The notes: generated by a model from the letters alone, not told the origin. A stretch of DNA of 64,000 nucleotides from Sequoia sempervirens (GCA_007258455.2 VDFB02270651.1:701526217-701590216); one strand, 5' to 3'; counted from the first letter of the stretch, positions 23,698-36,143 are shown. A program made the numbers and translations.

Positions 23698-25482
23698 GCC
23701 CCTAGAATGAGTGTACAATATTTAATTCATTAAAACAAATAAACACAAATAACACTACAAACTTTATGATTGAATGTTTAATTTATATGATTTAATTTTC
23801 ATATAAATGACTGTCAAATGATTGTTAGTACATTTCGTCAAATCATTAACATGTGTTGGTTGTAAGTGTCGATATTTGGAATAATTTTTTGAATGATTGG
23901 GATGTGTTGTCAAAATTTTCCTTAATCTCTTCAGTTGCATCATTATAAGCCCCATCTTCTAAAACCCACTCAATTTGTTGCATTTGCTAATATATTTTTA
24001 AGATTGATTCAATAAAAATATTTCATGTATATATTACAATCAATGCATTTGACGAGGTACATGAATCAAACATTTCACATTCCTTGTCCATGAGGCACTT
24101 TATTCAATAATTGTTGCACTAATTCTATACTGTTGAAATTGGAGAGCTTGAATAGATTGGCTCTATCTCTAAACTTGTTAAATTTTATGATCTTTAAATA
24201 GATAATATATGTGCACAAATGTGTCTCTTGCATCAACCATGACTCCATATTTTTTTTGAGTGTGAATAAATATAGTTTATATTTTTAACACCAGCCTATA
24301 AACTTTATTTTATCACACAATTTAACTAGATGATGAGGGCCACCTATAACAAATAGGTTTATTAGCTACCCATGTACAAATGAAGAATATTTAACTCCAA
24401 TGCCTTCACGAAAGTATACAAACATATCCTTGTTTTGAACACTCTCAATTACTTGTGTTCATGTCACTATCCATAACAAGATTTCTTTCATAGTTCTATT
24501 AATAAAGGAGGTGAAGTCATTTGCAATGATCTTTGCGATAAAAAAACTTCACAAATTTAGCAACAATCTTTGCAATCAATGCTATAAATTTGTTTAGATT
24601 CAACATCTATCTTTGCAATCAATGCTACAATTTTTTAGATTCAACAACAATATTTGCAATAAGCGCTACAAATTTTTAGATTCAACAACAATCTTTGCAA
24701 TCAATGTTACAACTTTTTAGATTCAACAATCTCTATGATTAATGTTACAACTTTTTAGATTCAACAACAATCTCTACAATGAATGCTATAACTTTTTATA
24801 TTCAACAATAATCTTTGCGATCAATGCTACAACTTTTTAGATTCAACAATGATATCTACAATCAATGTTACAAATTTTTAGATTTAGCAACGATCTTTGC
24901 AATCAACACTACAAAATTTTAGATTTAGCAATAACCTTTGCAATTAATGCTACATATTCCACATATAAATGCTCCAAGTATAAATCTCATGCCTTTACTT
25001 TGATGGAATTCAAGTGGCCCTTATAGTGGTTGAAAGTTCGTAGATTAATTTATATGGTTTTTTGGATGATATATGACCTTGCATGTCTTTGATGCTATAA
25101 TGAAATTTTCTTGTGGAAATAGTGAAGAAAATGTGATAGAATGAACAAAGACAAGGTTGACTAAAATGGCCAAATTGTGAAAATAGGTATATCTAATATT
25201 CTTTTTCTAAATAATATATACTATAGATAATTGTTTCTAATTGTTGAAAATGGTTTTCTTCAAATCTTCATAGCTCCTTAAGGTAGAATTGGGGCCAATA
25301 ATGAATGGTTAGTTTTGCAAGTTTTGTCATACCAAAAAATTCAAGCAGTCTTTTCAAATCCTTAAACTTTATAGAATTACCAAATGTGATACCCTCTAGT
25401 AAGTTCATGCCTCCAAACAATTCAATGTGTTAACCCTCTTTGATTAATTATGGTGGAAATTATTTAATAGTTTCTTCCAACA
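23698..25482 (-). repeat. Region containing the 3' LTR of an antisense Copia element (Copia 2)
   Basis: The right edge is an LTR border. Read on the minus strand, AATGGGGAA (polypurine tract, 25484-25492) is followed by TGTTGGAAGAAACTATTAAA, just downstream of the RNase H remnant at 25505-25690. How far the LTR reaches to the left is unclear. The region has no coding content and includes a minisatellite. Confidence 0.5.
24561..24960. repeat. 41-bp minisatellite, about ten copies
   Basis: The unit is a degenerate CAACAATCTTTGCAATCAAT followed by GCTACAACTTTTTAGATT, repeated with a 38-42 bp period (starts near 24561, 24601, 24642, 24683, 24724 and so on). One or two more degraded units precede it from about 24519. 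The copies differ by substitutions and small indels. Confidence 0.85.
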
Positions 25483-25504
25483 TTCCCCATTAATTTTTAC
25501 CACT

Positions 25505-25690
25505 AGCTACTTAGACATCCCAAATTCTTTCTTAAATGTTCAAATTTCTCCTTTGCTAGTGCCTTTGTGAATATATCTACCAATTGATATTTTGATCTAC
25601 AAAACTCCAAGTAGATTCCTCCATTGTTTACTAGTTCTCTTGATGAAATGATACTTGGTATTAACATGTTTACTTCACTAATAACATTTA
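25505..25690 (-). pseudogene. Copia 2 RNase H C-terminal fragment
   Basis: On the minus strand this gives SRELVNNGGIYLEFCRSKYQ followed by LVDIFTKALAKEKFEHLRKN, the standard C-terminal end of Copia RNase H. The polypurine tract and LTR start follow directly. Only about 60 codons remain; upstream sequence is replaced by the plus-strand LINE remnant. Confidence 0.8.
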
Positions 25691-25699
25691 GTAAGATAG

Positions 25700-27010
25700 T
25701 ATGGCTATTTGTTGCAAAAATTAAAAATGACTGTCATTCTCATTCGTAGGCCATGTTTTGTCTTTTCTCTTGGGTCGTGTCTTTCCTCTACTCTTGGGTC
25801 TATTGGTGCTATCCTTGGTTTGAACACCCTTGCTGTTGAGGATATCCTATTTGCACAACTTACCTCCTCTAGTGTTGCATTCCTTACATGTCAATTCTAC
25901 TCTTGTGGTGACTGGTGTGGCATCTTCTACTGGTCTAGGAAACTCTACCACTTCTCCTCTCTTGTGCTCGGATCGAAGCATTTGCATGCCAAGGCTGCTC
26001 AGTTTGGTTTTCTTGAAGGAGGTTCTTTCTTTTCGTTGGGATCAACTTGCCCTTCACAGCAAGGGAAACCCTTGCAATGTTCTTCTTCCCCTATTGTTAT
26101 ATGTGATCAAGAGATTTTAGATAACGAAGAAGGCTTTAAATGCCATGCTCTCATCTGCAAATTCAGTGGTTTTTGGCCTTGTATCCTTGGTTTAAACAAA
26201 TGGGTTCTATATTCTTGGAGACTCCTCACTGAGGGAAAGATTGAACTCTATCATTGTGCGTGGGAATTTTTTGTGGTATCCTTCTAGTCGAGTGATGATA
26301 GGATGCAAGTGTTGGAGGATGGGGTTTGGTTGTGGGGAAAGCATTCCCTTTCTCTCAAGCCTTGGTTTCGATCCTTGAACCTTCTTACATAATCCTTAAC
26401 TATTTTTCCTATTTGAGTTAGACTTCCCAATCTTCCTCTTTAGTTTTTGAAAGTTTCTTGATTTGAATCTATTGGCAATGCTCTTGGTTGTTTTTTATAG
26501 GAGGAATTCCTGCCAGTTAACTACGACCATACTACTTATGCTCACATTCTCGTGGATATTGACACTTGTAAAGATTTTCCTAGGGATATTGTCCTACTTG
26601 TTGGGGATAGATCATGGACTTAGACACTTGACGATGAGGGTCTCCCCTTTCATTGTAGGATATTCTTTTCTATCACACTTTGTTTCAGATTTCCCTAGCT
26701 CTTTCCACAAGAAAGGTGAGTCAACTTGGTGGAAAAATGTTCAAAGTGGGTATTTGATGGTTGGTGATTTTTTTGACTCTAAGGATGAGATGTTGGAGGA
26801 GGACTTGGCCTCGAGGGTTGAGGTGACTTTTGTGAATCCTAATGGGTTTTCTTTGGGCCATGTTTCAATTAATTCACCTTTGGACCCATTGTTGCTAGGG
26901 GTCAAATCAACATATCATGCTTTATTGGATGCTTCAGATTTAAGCATACAACTCTTATTTCTTCACCTTTGGGGATAACAGAGGATAGCCGTCCTCTATC
27001 CCCTTGTTTT
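25700..27010 (+). pseudogene. LINE ORF1 remnant 2 (DUF4283-like, zinc-knuckle region degraded)
   Basis: In shifting frames the plus strand shows the order expected of plant LINE ORF1. EEGFKCHALICKFSGFWPCI lies at about 26128, then WLWGKHSLSLKPWFRSLN at about 26320, YAHILVDIDTCKDFPRDIVL at about 26540, DEGLPFHCRI at about 26630 (a degraded zinc knuckle, only the first Cys clear), and GESTWWKNVQSGYLMVGDFF at about 26720. ORF1 is the RNA-binding protein of non-LTR retrotransposons. Frameshifts and stops (e.g. TAG within VGDRSWT-stop-TLD) make it non-functional. No ORF2 follows. It shares its Trp-Trp block with the remnant at 6640-7480 and interrupts Copia 2. Confidence 0.72.
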
Positions 27011-27234
27011 GAGTCTTTGGAGGATGATTTTGCATAGAAGGCTATCTAAACTCAACAAACAATCATTAGTCACCCAACTCAAACCTTCAACCCTTGTTTT
27101 ATTGTTATTTTGTTTGACATGAGATTATTTATGCTTGTAAAAAATTTTGAACATATTTGTGATCTTTTACCAATTAGACAATCCAATCCTTTCATAATTC
27201 ATTTGTATACTCTTTTATTGGTTGCTTCTTTCAC

Positions 27235-27380
27235 TCTTTATTCCAACACATTTTTTTAGAATGATTCTTTAATCCACAAATAGTACAAGGATGAACATCT
27301 CAACACATTTCCTTTTGATGTCCTTGCTTGTTACAAGAACATTGAAACATTGTATTTTCTGAATTGACTTGTTTGTAAAT
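27235..27380 (-). pseudogene. Copia-type gag zinc-knuckle fragment
   Basis: On the minus strand FQCSCNKQGHQKEMC is followed, after a stop, by CTICGLKNHSKKMCWNK. The second is a proper CX2CX4HX4C knuckle, the first a degraded one. Two adjacent knuckles on this strand fit the gag of Copia 2, whose RNase H end lies at 25505-25690, with most of pol deleted or displaced by the LINE. Confidence 0.55.
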
Positions 27381-27811
27381 ATAATACTTGTAACTTCATT
27401 TGTATATTCTTTACTTTTAATATATTTATTGCCTTCATTTTTTAGCCTCACACATGGTTAAATTGGGTTTCTAATTCTTTTCCCATATTTTCCCAAACCA
27501 TTTCCATCATAACTTATTCTTTTAATAATATTAAAATTAACCTTTTTTGTAAAACATCCTTTGTTATTATCATAAAAACTAACTTGATTTATAAATTCAA
27601 AAACATTTTTATCTCTAACCTTACACTCTATCTTTAGTTATATCACATATATGAAATGATTCATCAAATGAATAACACAAATGTATCACTTGAGGCATTA
27701 CACCTTAGGCACACATCTTCCTTTAGGTATTCTTCAAGTAATTGATTTAACATATTATTTTATTTCAATTTTGATATTTTATCCCTTTGAGAACTGTGAT
27801 TGTAGTCATAG

Positions 27812-27950
27812 TAATAGCTAAATACACCATATCCATACAAATTTAAGCAATATTTAACTAAGCTACAATCCCAATGAAATACTTGAAAACCATTAAAATG
27901 AGGAAGCCATTAAACATAAAAAAACAAGAAATGAATAATGAAAACCTATT
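27812..27950. repeat. Direct repeat (139 bp), left copy, flanking the pararetrovirus block
   Basis: The segment from TAATAGCTAAATAC to AAAACCTATT matches 50077-50217 in the same orientation with few differences. It ends exactly where viral copy A starts. Confidence 0.85.
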
Positions 27951-28558
27951 AAATGAGGCCACACTCAAGGCACAATTTGGAAGATTTCTGGATTGGAGTC
28001 TGGGAGCTTAGTAGTTCCATAAAGTCCATAGGTTTGGCATATTAGACGTATGATCTCATTATGCATTTCACATGATCTGGATGATCATAAATCTATATGC
28101 ATGTTGTAATGCAAGATTGCAAGTTGATCAATAAGATTTCTTGAGTCCGCTTAATTGGTATCAGAGCCTATTGTATTTGTGATTCCTAAAATCTAGCCTT
28201 AATCTCGATATTATTCCTGGATCTTGATCTGATGAACCATGTGGTCAATGCTTTAATTCCAAAGAGCTAACTGCCCCAAAAATCTATTGTATTGGTGGTC
28301 TATTTGTCCTCATTCTTGTTTCCATAATATTGTTTATTGTTCACAAGTGAGATAGCTTAGGGATTCTGCTCTGAAGACAAATTATTGCCCGTGGATCTGG
28401 AATTGAAAGCTGCAAAGTAGGATTGTGAGTAGCTGTGGACCCGCAATAAGATTGTAAATCCCGTATTGAAGCCGATGGACAGGTGTGGAAGGGTGAGCAG
28501 TAAGACATAAAACGTAGCAGCGAAAGGATCAAAACACACAAGTTCTGATCTACCTGTA
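27951..28558 (+). other. Pararetrovirus copy A 5' leader
   Basis: Long AT-rich leader from just after the (missing) TATA box to the first viral gene. It matches 40942-41232 of the same copy and, inverted, 49449-50053 of copy B. Long leaders of this type are usual in the family. Confidence 0.75.
28156..28168 (+). other. Pararetrovirus copy A primer binding site
   Basis: TGGTATCAGAGCC is complementary to initiator tRNA-Met, the minus-strand primer of Caulimoviridae. Copy B keeps it at 49837-49849 (minus strand). The second leader copy in A carries a mutated version (TGGTATTAGATCC, 41145-41157). Confidence 0.85.
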
Positions 28559-29400
28559 ATGGCTAGTCAAAGGTCTATGAATGCTAGTAGCTCTCTCTCT
28601 TCTGTCATACATAATTATTTTGAGGACAAAGAAGAATACATAGATGATAAGGGAAATTTTAAGTTTCCAGATGTTAAGATATCAAATCTATATCCTGAAA
28701 AAGGCATTAAGGCTAAAACAATGCACTTTGTCCGACAATCTGAATTAAATCTTAAGGTGTCTAGAGTTGGGACTTGTCCAGTATATATTCCATTTTTATT
28801 ACTAGAAGACATTAAAAGATGGAAAGAAAAGGGGTATTTCCATGTATGTTTCTCTTATGTTGATATAATCGTCCATCCTCATTTTAACTACGACATAGGA
28901 GCTAAATATTTTGGTAGTTTGATAGATACCCATTGTTAAATTTGGGATCAAGTTGTCATTGCCCAGTTTCGGGGCCAATTCATCAAAGCCTCTGATGAAA
29001 GAAAAGGAGGTGATGGTCATATTTCTATTCGCCCAAATTTCACCATTAGTCTAGATGATAAGTATGTACAGTTTCCTTTTGATTACTTTTGCAAGTTAAG
29101 GGTGTTGAGCTTCAACCTGAGTCTATTTATGCTACCATTGGTGGATGTTGCATCTATCGTTTACTAAATACTGTGTTTCTGCCATCATATTTTCTAGCTG
29201 AGGTAAGTTACCCAAAAGGAAATTCAAACATCCTTGAATTTGGTCGGCATATCAATCATAAAGGGTTTGATATAGGATTTTCGATAATTGAGAAACTCAT
29301 CAATCAATCACAACCTAGGTTTCAAGAATTACCTACACCACCCCATAAGTTGTAGTCTACTAAACCTCGTGTGCAAAGCAGACGAGTTTCTAGCATTGAT
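28559..29400 (+). pseudogene. Pararetrovirus copy A movement-protein-like region
   Basis: Starts at ATG 28559 after the leader. The region resembles 30K-superfamily movement proteins: a KVSRVGTCPVYIPFLL-type strand, then a short helix, then HISIRPNFTISLDDK, in the order seen in plant pararetrovirus movement proteins, which open plasmodesmata for cell-to-cell spread. It is broken by a stop at 28937-28939, a frameshift before 29089 and a further stop at about 29353, and is finally split by the solo LTR. In copy B the same region lies at about 48640-49448. The family assignment is by pattern only; a profile search would settle it. Confidence 0.6.
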
Positions 29401-29402
29401 AT
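29398..29402. repeat. Target duplication of the solo LTR, left (GATAT)
   Basis: GATAT precedes the LTR and AATAT (30690-30694) follows it. Copy B reads across the same point without an insertion (near 48605). Confidence 0.65.
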
Positions 29403-30689
29403 TGTAGACACATAAAATATATTGATTGACCTTGTGCATCTGATCCTGACCTACTAACATCGTTTCTTCCAGAATCATCCCTTAGTCTAACCATTTAATC
29501 AAATTTCCTTATTTGATTAAATTCATCGGTATTCCTCTCTTAATTGAATAAATCATTTTATCCAATTAAGTCAATCTCTTTTGTTAATTAAAATCAATCC
29601 ATCTGATCTAATTATCCCTATTTAATTAAATAATCAGTTATTTGATTAAATCTCTAAAGTCTATCCATTAAATTAAATAAATAAAAAATTATTTGATTTA
29701 ATCTAACACCATCTCTTTTAATTAAATAAATCAAAATCCTTATTTAATTAATCTCTTGTCATATTCCTCTCTTATCTGATTTAAATAAATCCATAAATTT
29801 GAGTCAGATAGGTCACATCATCTAACCTCTCTCATTAAATTAATTAACCCTTAATTAATTTAATCTCATCTCATGTCAAATCCTCTAGATAATGCAAGTT
29901 GCACATGAAAATAGATTTAATTCATTTATTAAATCTCTATTTTCCTCACAAGGCATCTTTTGGAATATTCTCTCAATTTGAATTCAAAAATTCCAAGTCA
30001 ACATGTACATCCAACAAGGTAATAAATTCATCTTACATGTCCTTTGCCTTGAGCCAAGTGGCATTTATTGCATTTTCCCTTCCCTCTTACATGTCATTTC
30101 AACAAATTTGAAATTCAAAATTATGCATTTATTGGCACATTCCCCAAATCTTGCACATCCTTCATCCATTTATAGATTGACAAGTGGCATCATGCCATTG
30201 GATGAATGCTAGTCCTATGTTGCTCTAATTTGGACATTCATCCATCTTGGCATTCTATAAATAAAGAGCTCATATCCTCATTTCATCATCCACAATTTAT
30301 GCAAAGTTACCATGCTCAAATATCTCTCAAATTTTATTCGTTATCATTGAGTTCTTAGCTAGGTTTTTGCAGATTTTGGCTTGGAGCTCTCATCCTTCAC
30401 CAACAAAGTGGATCAATCATCTTCAACACATCAAGTTTGCATCTTAGGAATTGGGAAATGGCCAATTTTCACATCAAATTGACACCATTTCCCCCATGGG
30501 ATCATGAGTTTGCACATCTAATTAGGATTCAATCTTTGTTTTATCATTTCCATTGTGTTCTTTAATATTTTCTTCCTAGTTTGAATGTTGTAAATGGATT
30601 TCACGGGGAATCCCTGTTTTAGCTTGCAATTCCTTGTTTAACTTGTTTATTTATGTTGTTTTGCAGGTACTAGGAAAAGGGTTCGCACA
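29403..30689 (+). mobile_element. Solo Gypsy-type LTR inserted in pararetrovirus copy A
   Basis: Begins TGTAGACACATAAAATATAT and ends AAAGGGTTCGCACA (TG...CA), 1287 bp, with an imperfect 5-bp duplication. It shares the TGTAGACAC start with the two antisense Gypsy LTR edges at 51137 and 57587. It contains AT-rich TTAATTAAATAA runs and a TATA box CTATAAATA (30255-30263). There are no internal genes and no second LTR, so it is a solo LTR left by recombination. The viral copy in B lacks it. Confidence 0.82.
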
Positions 30690-31835
30690 AATATCATATC
30701 TTTTCCCGATGAAACTTTGTTTGAACAACCCAAGGCCTCAACCAGTGGGAGACCCAGTTTGTCAACTAGGTCCTATTCTTTATCAAAAAAATTTCCAAGT
30801 ATCTCCAATAAGCCATACATGGATTATAATCCTGAAGAATCCATTCAATCATCCAACCGTCTCCCTCTGCACTGTCAGGATTTTGTTAATCCATTTCCCT
30901 CTAGAGCTTCCTTGACCGCACTTTTAGATTTGAGCAGTAATCTTGAGCTCAAAGATAAACTATCCAAACAAGTCAACAAGAAACCGGATTTAACTCCCAA
31001 GGAAGAGGAACCATAAGAAAAAAAGAGAGAGGGATTAAGATAATTAGAATGGGAGAAATAGGTTGTATGATGAGAGAAAACCTCCCCAGAGAAGGAGCTG
31101 AAAAGAAAAGTATTTGTAAGTTGGAGATGCAACGACAAGAACAAGAAGTCATAGGTTATGAACCTGGCCGATGGCCAACCCCCAGAACTTTCACAATTGT
31201 TAATCTTGACAACACATTATGGGGAAAATATGAAGCCCGACTTCATGTAGATCTGGGTGCAAAACAAAAGAACTCTGAAGCCTAGAGAAATTGGTTAGCA
31301 CAATGGATGATCTTAGCTCAAGAAAATGTTGATGATATGGCTATAGATATTAAAAGTATTGGTAATAACTGTTTGAAAACTCATGTTGACATAAATAATG
31401 TTTCTTTTGTACAAAGTAAAATTAGTTCTTCTATTACCAAGATTGAGCAAAATTCTTCTTCTTTGATAAATGATCTTTCTAGTGTAAGCTACCAAGTGCG
31501 ACAAGACATCAGGATGTAAGAACTATGGTGACTAACCAAACCCATTAGGATAGTTACTTAACATCCATCTATGAGAATCATAAGAATCATGAAATTTCTA
31601 GAAAGCAAGACGTAGAGGATCAACAGATACTCATAGATGTTGTAGCCAAAAAACTGGAAAAGATTAGGCTAGTAACAAAAAAGATTAGAAAAACGCAAAT
31701 TGTCCTAAATAGCTCCAAAGAAGAAAAGGAAAGAAGAGCCAAAGCTCAAGAACAACCAATCCATAATCAAAGGAAAATCATTGTGCAAAGAAGGACAAGC
31801 AAAAGAAAGGATTAAAAGGAGGAAATTATTTAATC
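30690..31835 (+). pseudogene. Pararetrovirus copy A middle region, first part
   Basis: Continuation of the viral coding sequence after the solo LTR. It is rich in Ser, Lys and Glu, with a predicted helical stretch around QENVDDMAIDIKSIGNNCLK (31320) that is also present in copy B near 47950. It probably precedes or forms the N-terminal part of the coat protein. It has several stops (e.g. TAA about 31014, TAG about 31283, TAA about 31517) and is cut at 31835 by the next insertion. Confidence 0.55.
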
Positions 31836-33155
31836 TGTTGAATATCCAAAATACTGAGAGGGGGGTTGAATCAGTATTCCATAAAAACATTCAAATAAAA
31901 TCCATCTAAACATTATCACAAATATGACTGAATCAACAAGAGAGAACATGGAAACAAGACAATGCATCATCACATATGAACACCAAGATTTTTACGTGGA
32001 AAACCCAAAATGGGAAAAACCACGGTGAGGATTAACTCACAATATATTATATCTGGATACAGTATATTACATGGCTCACTACCAAGACTCATTGTTCTTG
32101 AAAGGCTCACAGCCTGAATACAAAAGAAGGCTAACCACCAAGATACCAAAGTTATGACTCACTGCCAAGAGTATGAATTGATGGAATACACCTTCTATGT
32201 GCAGGGTTTAGTTCTAATGAAGCTCTAAATAAGAAGTACTGCTTCTCACAGCAATCGCTGAACAATTCTGTTATGATCCTCAACTGATAAATCATTTAGG
32301 CTCGCATATTCAAACATCCCTTAATCCTCTTTGCACTTCACCACACCTCTCTTCTTTCTCCTTTCCATATTCACACCTTTACACATTTTCTCCTCCACCA
32401 CACACACTTTCACCTTCAAAGAGTCTTACATATATATGCAATTATATCTCATTCATCAATTTGGTTGGCCTAATTAGATGAAAAGAAAACAATAAAAAAA
32501 AACTCTTATTGACACCATATATGGTTTAAAACATTTTTATCCATGTAGTGCATTATATCAAGTCGGCGTAGATCTATAGAAAATATCCGCAAAGTATATC
32601 TAGTCTTCTTAATGCATGTCATATGTTAGGTCGACCAAGACTAGGACGTAAACACAAAAACTCAAACTAGCATACAATTCTCAAAGAAAACACTTTCTAG
32701 ATCCAATATTAATTTAGTTTCTCATCACATTAACATAAGAGAGACTACCATTAGAACTGCAACATTAGAATGTTCCTCTTAAGAAAATGTAGAGTCTCCC
32801 ACATTGATATGCTGAGCTATAAAACAACTGTAGAGTACAAAGTTAAACTCTTTCAATGGTAACTTTCAACTCTCGTCACAAAAATTCTCAAGACCCTAGA
32901 TATAGCTCTCTGAATGAGTCATGATAACATGGTCAAGAGTTCAGAGTCATATATTTTCTTGCGGTGAATTTCAAACTCAAAAACTAACGCACTGGTTTAT
33001 CAGTAAAGAACACTTCCGATAGAGATTAGCTTCCCATATACTAAATAAGCTTCCCATACTGTTGTCACCATGTTGACATCAATGAAAACATAGGAACAAC
33101 CAAATAAATCTATATACACTTTATGCTCATGTTCCAAGACTCCATATTTCCAACA
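31836..33155 (-). repeat. 3' LTR of the non-autonomous element (left end)
   Basis: 1320 bp, from TGTTGAATATCCAAAATACTG to CCATATTTCCAACA. It matches 36706-37994 throughout with moderate divergence. Confidence 0.9.
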
Positions 33156-33350
33156 ATCTCCCCCTTTGGCATTGATGGCAACATGTATATCAAAAACATT
33201 TTTATACCAATAAGAGGCAACCGAATACTCCCCCTTTCAAAACAGTTCTTTTCAATTTTTTTTTCCTCTATCTGTCTTTCTATCTCTCTATCTCTCTTCC
33301 TTTGACATCAATGGAAAAGGACGTATAGGGGTCCGGTATATGCATATGCA

Positions 33351-35345
33351 TCAAAAATTGACTAGAAGAATGGTATGTACAAAAAAAGAATGTATTAAAG
33401 AAGACGAACCTTTGAGATTCTTCAAGGTAACCTTCCATGAAGCTTTTCCTTCTTCCCATGCTTCTTTTGCACTTACAAGAGTCTTGTATAGTAGTTCAAG
33501 CTTAGTCAAAGACTCTATACTGTCTACCAAAGTATTGGGACTGAGATTAACTTCTAATAGATTATCAATACTATCAAGAGCACTAGATACATGAATATGC
33601 ATTAGTTTCACCATATCTTTGAGTGCTACAAACTGCTTAATTACTTTTTTTCTTTGATCCTAGAGGAAAAATAATTTGTCTTGAAGCCGGACAATGTAGG
33701 ACCATCTCTGATTATCTCTATCATTTGCCAAGCTGTACATATCTGCTTGAGTACTCATTTGAGTTTCACTCTTCCTTATCTCATCTTTGATATTTAGTGT
33801 ATTGTTAGACCAATTCAAGCATAAAGAAAGTAATTCCTGAGCTTCTTTCTCACAAACCTATACACCCTTTAATTCCTTCACCACTCTGCAATGTGCATCT
33901 ATACATTTCTTGATATCTTCTAAATTTTGTTCTACAAACCTAATTCCAGTTTGTACTTCTAGTCTAGAGATACATGTTTTCAAAGAGTTAATCATGCTTC
34001 TAAGATTTTCCACAATTGATATAGATGAATTGAAGTTAGCACCGAGGATTACCTTATGCAATTCTTTTAAAGCTCCTTGAATGTTTATGCTTTTATGCTC
34101 GTGTTGAGCTCTCTCTGATTCACATTCTTCTGTGACTTCTTGTTTGATAACAACACTTTTTCTCTTCTTTCCTGTTTCGGTTCCACTACCAGAGGCTTTA
34201 GACATAGAAATTTCTTCTTCATTGGGATTCTTGGGCTTGTCTAAGAGTATTTTTGTATAATGATCGATCTCAGCCTCAGTCACTTCATAATCCAATTCAG
34301 ATATCCACACTGGTCTAGATTCAGTTGCTTCCATATAACATAAATCTGTAGAAACTAGGAAATTAATATTTTCAGAGTACTTCTAGTCACATTTTCTGGA
34401 ATCCTTGTTCTTTTTTTCATCCGAACCACCAAGGTTGATCATGAAATCCCTGATTTGATGAGCAATAGGTTATGCATTTATCCATCCTATCCTACCAATT
34501 ATCGGTAACTCTTTCATGAAGTAAAAGAGTAAGTAGATAATCAAAGTTCCATACCATAATGTATTTTTCTTTCTCTTATTGATTTCCTTCAAGTTCTTCA
34601 AAAGATTCATTCGAAGTAGCTCACACAGGTCATAATCCGTACCACTCCTAACCATATCAATAGCAGTGTAAATAACAACAATAGAAACTGTGTGGTCATT
34701 ACTTGGTAAACAAACTTTGTGACCAATAACCATCGCAACATACCTAATGATCGAATCTTCAATTGTTCTTAAAACAAGTTCTTTACCTTCGAGAGTTACA
34801 CCAATCATCTCAATTATCTCTTGCTCATTCATAGACTTTCGTCTAGGAACTAGTCTAGAGGAACACAAACCAATTATATCTCTTATTGCATCTTTGGTTA
34901 TCAAGTGAGCTTCATGAATCCACATTGACTCATCATGAATCCTACTCAAAATTATTCAAATATATTTCTTGTCGAATTTGAACAGAGGGGCTTTCCGCCA
35001 TACATCCAACTTCTTCTCAACTAAGATTTTGTATACATCATGATTTTTTTCCAATTCATTCTTCCATAGGATACTTAATTGAACCAGTGACATTTCCTCA
35101 ATTCTACTATAAATGTATGCATAAATATCTTGAGTGGGTAACACTCTAGGAGGAATGCAAGAGAATGCATCAACAGATTCTTCTAACAAAATTTTCAAAT
35201 ATTTCTTCAATTTGACTTGTGATTTATCCAAAATATCTACAACCTTTGAATTATCCATTGCATAAAATTGAAAGATTGTACAAGCAGAATACCTCTGTAA
35301 TTGACAATGAAGAATAGGATTAGATGTCCATCTTCCGAAGCACAC
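33351..35345 (-). pseudogene. Unknown protein (about 665 codons) of the non-autonomous LTR element
   Basis: Not recognised. A single minus-strand frame runs from about 35345 to 33351 with only about five in-frame stops (near 34953, 34467, 34410, 33855 and between 33855 and 33615), several of them TAG or TAA where CAG or CAA would fit. The N-terminal half has globular-looking segments such as MSLVQLSILWKNELEKN and MWIHEAHLITKDAIRDIIGL. The middle is low complexity with a basic patch (GSGTETGKKRKS at about 34180). The C-terminal part is helical (RLEVQTGIRFVEQNLEDIKK, then NLLEVNLSPNTLVDSIESL). The layout of N-terminal globular part, charged linker and helical tail recalls the unknown gene at 17303-20731. 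No enzyme motif is visible. Confidence 0.6.
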
Positions 35346-35722
35346 TTTGAATCCACTTTGATTTCTTCTTTCTTTACCAAATCTTGAAACTCAAATTGCT
35401 CTGGTTTCTTCAAACTTCCTCTGCACACTTCTCCATATTCACAAATGCATTTTTTTGAATGCAATTTCCTTGATACTTATGAATTTATTTCTTTCATTCC
35501 AAATTTTTTTGTAATAAATGCTTCAAATTATAGGTAGATCACCTCGAAATTCGTGTGCATTACCATCCTTTCAAATTCTATGAACTTCATTCTTCACACA
35601 TGCGTCTGAAAAATTCCTTGAATTTATTACCACATTAAATATACTTCTTTCATGATGTGACAACAAGTATCAATGATGGGTTTATTAAATTTTCTAATAA
35701 TTGCTCCCCCTTAGGCATTGCC

Positions 35723-36061
35723 TTAAAATTTGACGGGCATATCTGCACTAGAGGCCAACACAGATAAAACTAATGCTACTAATTCAACTTGCTTGAATTC
35801 TCCTTCCTTTCTCCAGATTCTTTTCATTTCTTTTCTTACTTCTTCCAGGTCTATAATTGGTTCATGCCTCTTTGCCAGATAATTATTTTTTATCCTTCTA
35901 TTTTTGCAATCTCTAGCAGAATGTTCTAGATTATTGCATTCATGACAAACATTCTTCCTTCCATACTTTCTTTTATTCAAACTATATTCGCACTGATTAG
36001 CCTTTTGTCCAAACTTCTTGCACTTAAAACATTTATCGGAGAATGATAAAGTATCATTCAT
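35723..36061 (-). pseudogene. Gag C-terminal remnant with two zinc knuckles
   Basis: CFKCKKFGQKANQC (His replaced by Gln) and CHECNNLEHSARDC (CX2CX4HX4C) lie close together, followed by a charged tail. This is the nucleic-acid-binding end of a retrotransposon gag. It lies between the coiled-coil segment and the unknown ORF of the same element. Confidence 0.7.
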
Positions 36062-36143
36062 TCTACTTTTGCAGTTCTTTGCCTTATGTACAAATTTATT
36101 GTAGGAATAACATACATCATTAAAAGATAAGTACCTTTGAGCA

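Noticed and set aside
24519..24960. CRISPR-like array
   Set aside because: Repeats are contiguous, degenerate and without unique spacers, in a plant nuclear context.
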